A stretch of DNA of 64,000 bases. Source: Erythrophleum ivorense. Taxonomy: Eukaryota; Streptophyta; Magnoliopsida; Fabales; Fabaceae. Position 1 is the first letter of the stretch. Each line of letters opens with the position of its first letter. The position numbers and the translations under genes were made by a program. The notes under the pieces were generated by a model. It ran no database searches and was not told the origin of the DNA. It saw nothing but the letters and a program-made list of their open reading frames with translations. The stretch is taken from assembly GCA_026724425.1 (NCBI GenBank), contig JAIUCV010000009.1, positions 23,949,846-24,013,845 on the forward strand. Direction: 5' to 3'. Positions 60,188-64,000 of this stretch are shown here, in pieces.

Positions 60188-61240
60188 TTACCTACTTTGG
60201 GCCGTGAGGAGTCTCTTTTTAATCAATTCTATCTGTCGGGTAGTCTGGTCCACAATCTCAGGTCCTATCATACTCCTCTCACCTAACTCTACCAAGCACA
60301 AAGGGGATCTGCACTTTCTCCCATACAAAGCCTCATAAGGGGCCATCTGAATACTGAAATGGTAACTGTTATTATAAGCAAACTCTGCTAATGGTAAATA
60401 CACATCCCAATTACCCTTTATTTCTAACACACAATCCCTCAACATGTCTTCTAAGGTCTGGATGGTCCTCTCAGTCTAACCATCTATCTGGGGGTGATAT
60501 GCAGTACTAAACCATAACCTGGTCCATAAGGCATGCTGTAACGACCTCCAGAAGTTTGACGTGAACCTAGGGTCTCTATCTGAAACTATGCTACTGGGTA
60601 CTCTGTGAAGTCGCACTATCTCTTTAATATACAACTGGGCTAATCTATCTAGTGTATGAGTAGCCTTAATAGTTAAGAAGTGTGCAGACTTCGTCATTTT
60701 ATCCATAACTACCCAAATAGTATCGTGTCCAGAGGATATCCTGGGTAACCCCATACAAAGTCTATGGCTATACTATCCTACTTCCACTCAAGGATATCTA
60801 GAGGTTGCAATAACCCAATTGGTTTTTGATATTCTATTTTTACCCTCTGACACACTAGGCATCTGGCCACATAGTCCATCACATCACTCTTCATCCCCGG
60901 CCACCAGAAAATTCTTTTCAAATCCTAATACATCTTGGTGGCACCTGGGTGGATAGTATACGTACTCTTATGTGCCTCTTCTAAAATGCTTTCTCTCAAC
61001 TCATTTCGACCAAGCATACAGATTCTATCTCAGTATACTATCATACCATCCTCAAACACCTTGAAATCTGAGGTCCTACCTTGGAAAATCTTATTCCTGA
61101 TCCGTCTCAGGAACTCATCCTCTCTCGAGGCATCTAAGATCTGAGTTCTCAATACATTCTCAATTTGGGTTTCACTCATATGCAATTTACCCGATATCAC
61201 CTGACAAGAGAGGTTCATGTTTCTGAACTTCTCTAGGAGC
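60188..61240 (-). pseudogene. Chromovirus integrase zinc-binding and catalytic core
   Basis: From right to left: a linker (61030-61218), then the HHCC zinc finger with HPGATKMY and RCLVCQRVK, interrupted by a stop. The catalytic core contains DTIWVVMDKMTKSAHF, SIVSDRDPRFTSNFW with the second Asp (about 60590), and AYHPQIDG followed by a stop and TERTIQTLEDML with the Glu (about 60470). The region around the first Asp (AIDFV, near 60765) is shifted in frame. The last part, 60188-60445, holds LPLAEFAYNNSYH and APYEALYGRKCRSPLCL, highly typical of this lineage. Confidence 0.85.
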
Positions 61241-61242
61241 TC

Positions 61243-61785
61243 CTACTCCCTAATCATCATATGGGCTACATGGATGGATTTTCTACTCAGAGCATCCTCC
61301 ACCACATTGGCCTTGTCCGGATGATATTTCAACACATAATCATAGTCTTTCAGAAACTCCATCCATCTCCTCTGTCTCATATTGAGTTCCTTTTGGTCAA
61401 ACAAGTATTTCAGACTCTTGTGGTCATTGTAAATCTCTATGGTAGCACCATACAAATAGTGCCTCCAGATTTTAAGAGCAAACACTACAGCGGCTAACTC
61501 CAGGTCATACGTGGGATAATTCTTCTCATGCGGCCTTAACTACCTAGAGGTATATGCCACTACTCTACCCTACTGCATTAACACGCATCCTAACCCTTTG
61601 CCCGAGGCATCACAATAAACCACAAATGGTTCACTAGGGTCAGGGATAATCAGTACAGGGGCAGTGGTCAAACGAATTTTCAACTCTTGGAAACTTCTCT
61701 CACATCTATCATCCCACACGAAAGGTGTCTCTTTCCTAGTTAGCCTCGTCAGTGGTAAGGCCATCTGAGAAAAGCCCTGAATAAA
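61243..61785 (-). pseudogene. Chromovirus RNase H
   Basis: Two open stretches, 61570-61764 and 61243-61485. The first has LTRLTRKETPFVWDDRCERSF and FVVYCDASGKGLGCVLMQ with a catalytic Asp. After two stops the sequence continues with a Tyr-Asp-Leu-Glu-Leu-Ala block (Glu), then ATIEIYNDHKSLKYLF (next Asp; usually FTDHKSL), MRQRRWMEFLKDYDY and DKANVVEDALSRK. The order and residues match RNase H of Del/Tekay elements. Confidence 0.85.
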
Positions 61786-62500
61786 TCATCTATAATATCC
61801 TGCCAAACCTAGGAAACTCCTAACCTCGGTGATCATTCTAGGTCTATCCCACTGTAACACAGCCTCAACTTTATGAGGATCAATTGTGACCCCATCTCGT
61901 GAGATCACATGACCTAAGAATCTCACCTCAGTCAGCCAAAACTCACATTTACTAAGTTTAGCATACAACCTTTTCTCTCTCAAGGTCTCTAGGACTAATC
62001 TCAAATGCCTCTCGTGCTCCTCAAAGGATCTAGAGTACACTAGGATATTATCAGTGAAGACCACCACAAACTGATCTTGATATGGTTTGAATACCCTGTT
62101 CATGTAATCTATGAACAAAGCAGGCACATTCGTCAACCCGAATGGCATCACAAGGAACTCATAGTACCCATATCTTGTTCTGAAGGCTGTCTTGGAGACG
62201 TCTTCAGTTCTCACTCTTAATTGGTGGTACCCAGATCTAAGATCTATCTTAGAAAACATAGATGCCCCAGCCAACTGATCTAAAAAATCATCAATTCGAG
62301 GGAGAGAATATTTATTCTTGATGGTAACTTTATTCAACTCTCTGTAATCAATACACAAACACAAGCTACCATCCTTCTTTCTCACAAATAACATCGGAGC
62401 TCCCCAAGGTGAAACACTAAGACAGATAAACCCTTTCTCTAACAATTCCTCTATCTACTTTTTCAACTTAGCAAGTTCGGCAGGAGCCATCCTATAAGGA
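61786..62500 (-). pseudogene. Chromovirus reverse transcriptase with altered active site
   Basis: The longest open frame in the window (219 codons, 61786-62445) is the core of the reverse transcriptase. It shows VSPWGAPMLFVRKKDGSL, CIDYRELNKVTIKNKYSLPR, FSKIDLRSGYHQLRV with the first catalytic Asp, FRTRYGYYEFLVMPFGLTNVP, and the palm motif usually written YVDD or FIDD. Here that motif reads FTDN (62047-62058): the second Asp is Asn. Then come CEFWLTEVRFLGHVIS and VRSFLGLAGYYR. A stop sits just upstream of 62445, in the part normally leading into the RT. The frame is otherwise well kept, suggesting a fairly young element, but the enzyme would be defective. Confidence 0.9.
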
Positions 62501-62896
62501 GCCTTGGACACTGGTTCAGCCCCAGGCACTATGTCTATAGGGAACTTTAGTTTTCTCTCAGGGGGTAGACCACTAGAGTCAAACTCCTTAGGAAAAACTT
62601 CTGGGAATTCCCTGACAACTGGGATCTCTTTTATCCCTTCCTCTACCTCAGCCTGAATAGAGAAAAAGACTAGAAACCTTTAACATCTACACTCTAAATG
62701 CCTCTAGCCTAGGCAGTAGTCATAAAGGATAACTCAGCTCCTACTCTAGGTATGGTCCCACAAGCAGGTAAGGAAATGGTTCGATGTTCACAATTAAGTA
62801 CCGCATTATTCGAGGTCAACCAGTTCATACCAACAATCAAATCAATATCATGAAAGGCATACAGATCAAATCAATAGTGGTCTGACAATGATTGAA
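62501..62896 (-). pseudogene. Chromovirus protease-RT spacer
   Basis: Degenerate coding sequence between protease and RT. In shifting frames there are stretches such as KFPIDIVPGAEPVS (near 62505-62550) and EFPDNCGS-like sequence near 62600, as in the usual region ahead of the RT. There are several stops. Confidence 0.55.
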
Positions 62897-63139
62897 CTAA
62901 ACAGTGACATTTAAGCAAGTATGGGAAGTAACCACGTGACTTCCAATGGGTGTAGTGACAGACAAGTCAAATGGCAAGACACTAATAGCCAGACCCAATT
63001 GCCTCACACAATCATAGGATATAAACGAGTGACTAGCACCCGAATCAAAGATAGCAACTACAAGAAAGCCATTCACTATCAGTGTATCTCGGATCAAACT
63101 GGGGGATACACTGGCTTCCTGCTGAGTGAGGGCAAACAC
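62897..63139 (-). pseudogene. Chromovirus aspartic protease
   Basis: Open for 80 codons. The retropepsin active site is intact: VVAIFDSGASHSFIS, with Asp-Ser-Gly. The upstream part MFALTQQEA is the usual link from gag to protease, and the downstream LPFDLSVTTPIGSHVV fits the family. The reading frame ends before the second half of the domain, so it is incomplete. Confidence 0.83.
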
Positions 63140-64000
63140 TCGGCCTTAGGTCTGCAGCCTAGGAGAAGGTGTTATGTCCACCTAAGGACAATGTCTAGCA
63201 ATGTGCCCTGGCTTCCCACATTTGAAACATGTCACCAGAGACTGCTGGAAAGATGACTGGCTCTGAGGAGGCGGCATCGGCTTACCCCGCTGTGGCCTTT
63301 GGTTCCATGGCCCCTTGACTTTCCTCTTGGCACTGGGTGTCACACTAGAACCCTTTTTCGGTCTTAATCTTTTCAATTCTGAAACCCCTTTCTGACTGCT
63401 GTAACCGCAGCAGGCATGATAGCTTGTAGGTTAGTCTCAATCACCCTGCTGACCTCCACAAGGGTATTAAACTTTTTGATCCATTGTGGGGTAACTCTGT
63501 TGCTAATCAGAGGCTTCAACCCAGTCTCAAACTGCTCACATCTCTAGGGTTCATCATCATACCTCTTGAGGTAAGAGGAATACCGAGACAGCTCAATGAA
63601 CTTGGTCACATACTGGTCCACAGTTATCTCATCTGTCTGTCTTAAGCCCATAAATTCCATCTCTTTCTTCTTTCTCACCGAACTAGGGAAATATTTCTCA
63701 TAAAACTCGACCAAGAAGCTTTCCTAAGTTATTTGTATGTTCTTGGTCTCCATTAAGGGTTTCGTGCTACGCCACCACCTATCGGCTTCTTTTTGTAGCA
63801 TGAAAGTGGCTAGTTGAGCTTTTTGTTCGATAGTACAATCCATCACTGAGAATATTTTCTCTAGCTCCATAACCCAAGCCTTTGCCTTATCCGCATCCAA
63901 CTCCCCGTTAAATGAGGGTGGACTGTTCTGCCTAAACTGCTTCAATAGTTTTTGGATAGGCGTCTGGGTCTAAGCAACAACAAGCTCCTGGAGAGGTGCA
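63140..64000 (-). pseudogene. Chromovirus gag with CCHC zinc knuckle, continues past the window
   Basis: Capsid/nucleocapsid part of the element. At 63724-63945 the retrotransposon gag domain shows PPSFNGELDADKAKAWVMEL and a FMLQKEADRWW block, then MEFMGLRQTDEITVDQYV near 63615-63670 in the next open stretch. Near 63185-63225 is the zinc knuckle CFKCGKPGHIARHC (C-x2-C-x4-H-x4-C), which would bind the element RNA. Between these are KRYDDEP, GLKPLISNRV and a Lys/Arg/Pro-rich linker. In-frame stops occur near 63545 and 63725. The start of gag is beyond 64000. Confidence 0.85.

Larger units (their letters stand above)
59677..64000 (-). mobile_element. Tekay/Del-type chromovirus interior (family B), incomplete
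   Basis: Minus-strand interior of a Ty3/gypsy chromovirus running from gag at the right edge of the window through protease, RT, RNase H and integrase to a chromodomain and polypurine tract at 59677. The 3' LTR survives as only about 450 bases. The 5' LTR and the gag start lie beyond position 64000. Each domain is recognisable, but stops and frameshifts break the frame repeatedly. It is the likely autonomous relative of the two B solo LTRs in the window. Confidence 0.88.

Noticed and set aside
1..64000. Host genes, tRNAs or rRNAs
   Set aside because: Scanning both strands by eye found none; every recognisable protein motif belongs to a retroelement. Small RNA genes could be missed without a covariance search.

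Overview
This window is plant nuclear DNA, probably from a large dicot genome, and it consists almost entirely of transposable elements. I found no host protein-coding gene, rRNA, tRNA or CRISPR array. Every long or recognisable reading frame belongs to a retroelement. The plant assignment rests on the families present: an Athila-type Ty3/gypsy element, a Tekay/Del-type chromovirus, a Ty1/copia solo LTR, an RTE-type LINE and a Tourist-like MITE. The species cannot be read from the sequence.

The dominant repeat, called family A here, has LTRs of about 3.2-3.9 kb that begin TGTAAC and end GTTACA. Family B has LTRs of about 2.8-2.9 kb beginning TGTAACAACC and carrying a cluster of TCGCTATAGCGA palindromes. 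B is tied to the chromovirus because its LTR start sits directly beside the polypurine tract of the coding region at 59677-64000. A and B share internal LTR blocks.

Layout: 1-2544, minus-strand A LTR inserted in an RTE LINE (2545-3341). 3342-27837, a plus-strand A LTR holding a four-level nest: A solo LTR 4041-17807 contains A solo LTR 6598-14036, which contains A solo LTR 6879-10598. A solo LTR of a third family (C, 14742-17545) and a further A solo LTR (19552-24796, itself holding a copia solo LTR 20967-22612) complete it. Target-site duplications flank each insertion and prove the order. The outermost LTR is also partly duplicated in tandem (17813-25172 and 25205-27200). 27838-30243, divergent minus-strand A-like LTR. 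30244-33985, old repeat DNA with a B solo LTR (30936-33843). 33986-37164 and 57718-58924, two minus-strand A LTRs that look like the ends of one element with only about 1.2 kb of non-coding interior (37165-37735 and 57058-57717). Inside that interior lies a decayed Athila element (37736-57057, minus strand), whose pol is broken by a B solo LTR (43022-45773) and an A solo LTR (46440-50640, with a MITE at 49239-49556). 58925-59676, a head-to-head palindrome of B LTR starts. 59677-64000, minus-strand chromovirus interior from chromodomain to gag, running off the window.

None of the elements appears able to encode a complete polyprotein. The most unusual points are the possible non-autonomous family A that may use chromovirus B proteins, the palindrome clusters in B LTRs, the inverted LTR palindrome, and a hairpin retained in the A, B and C LTRs.
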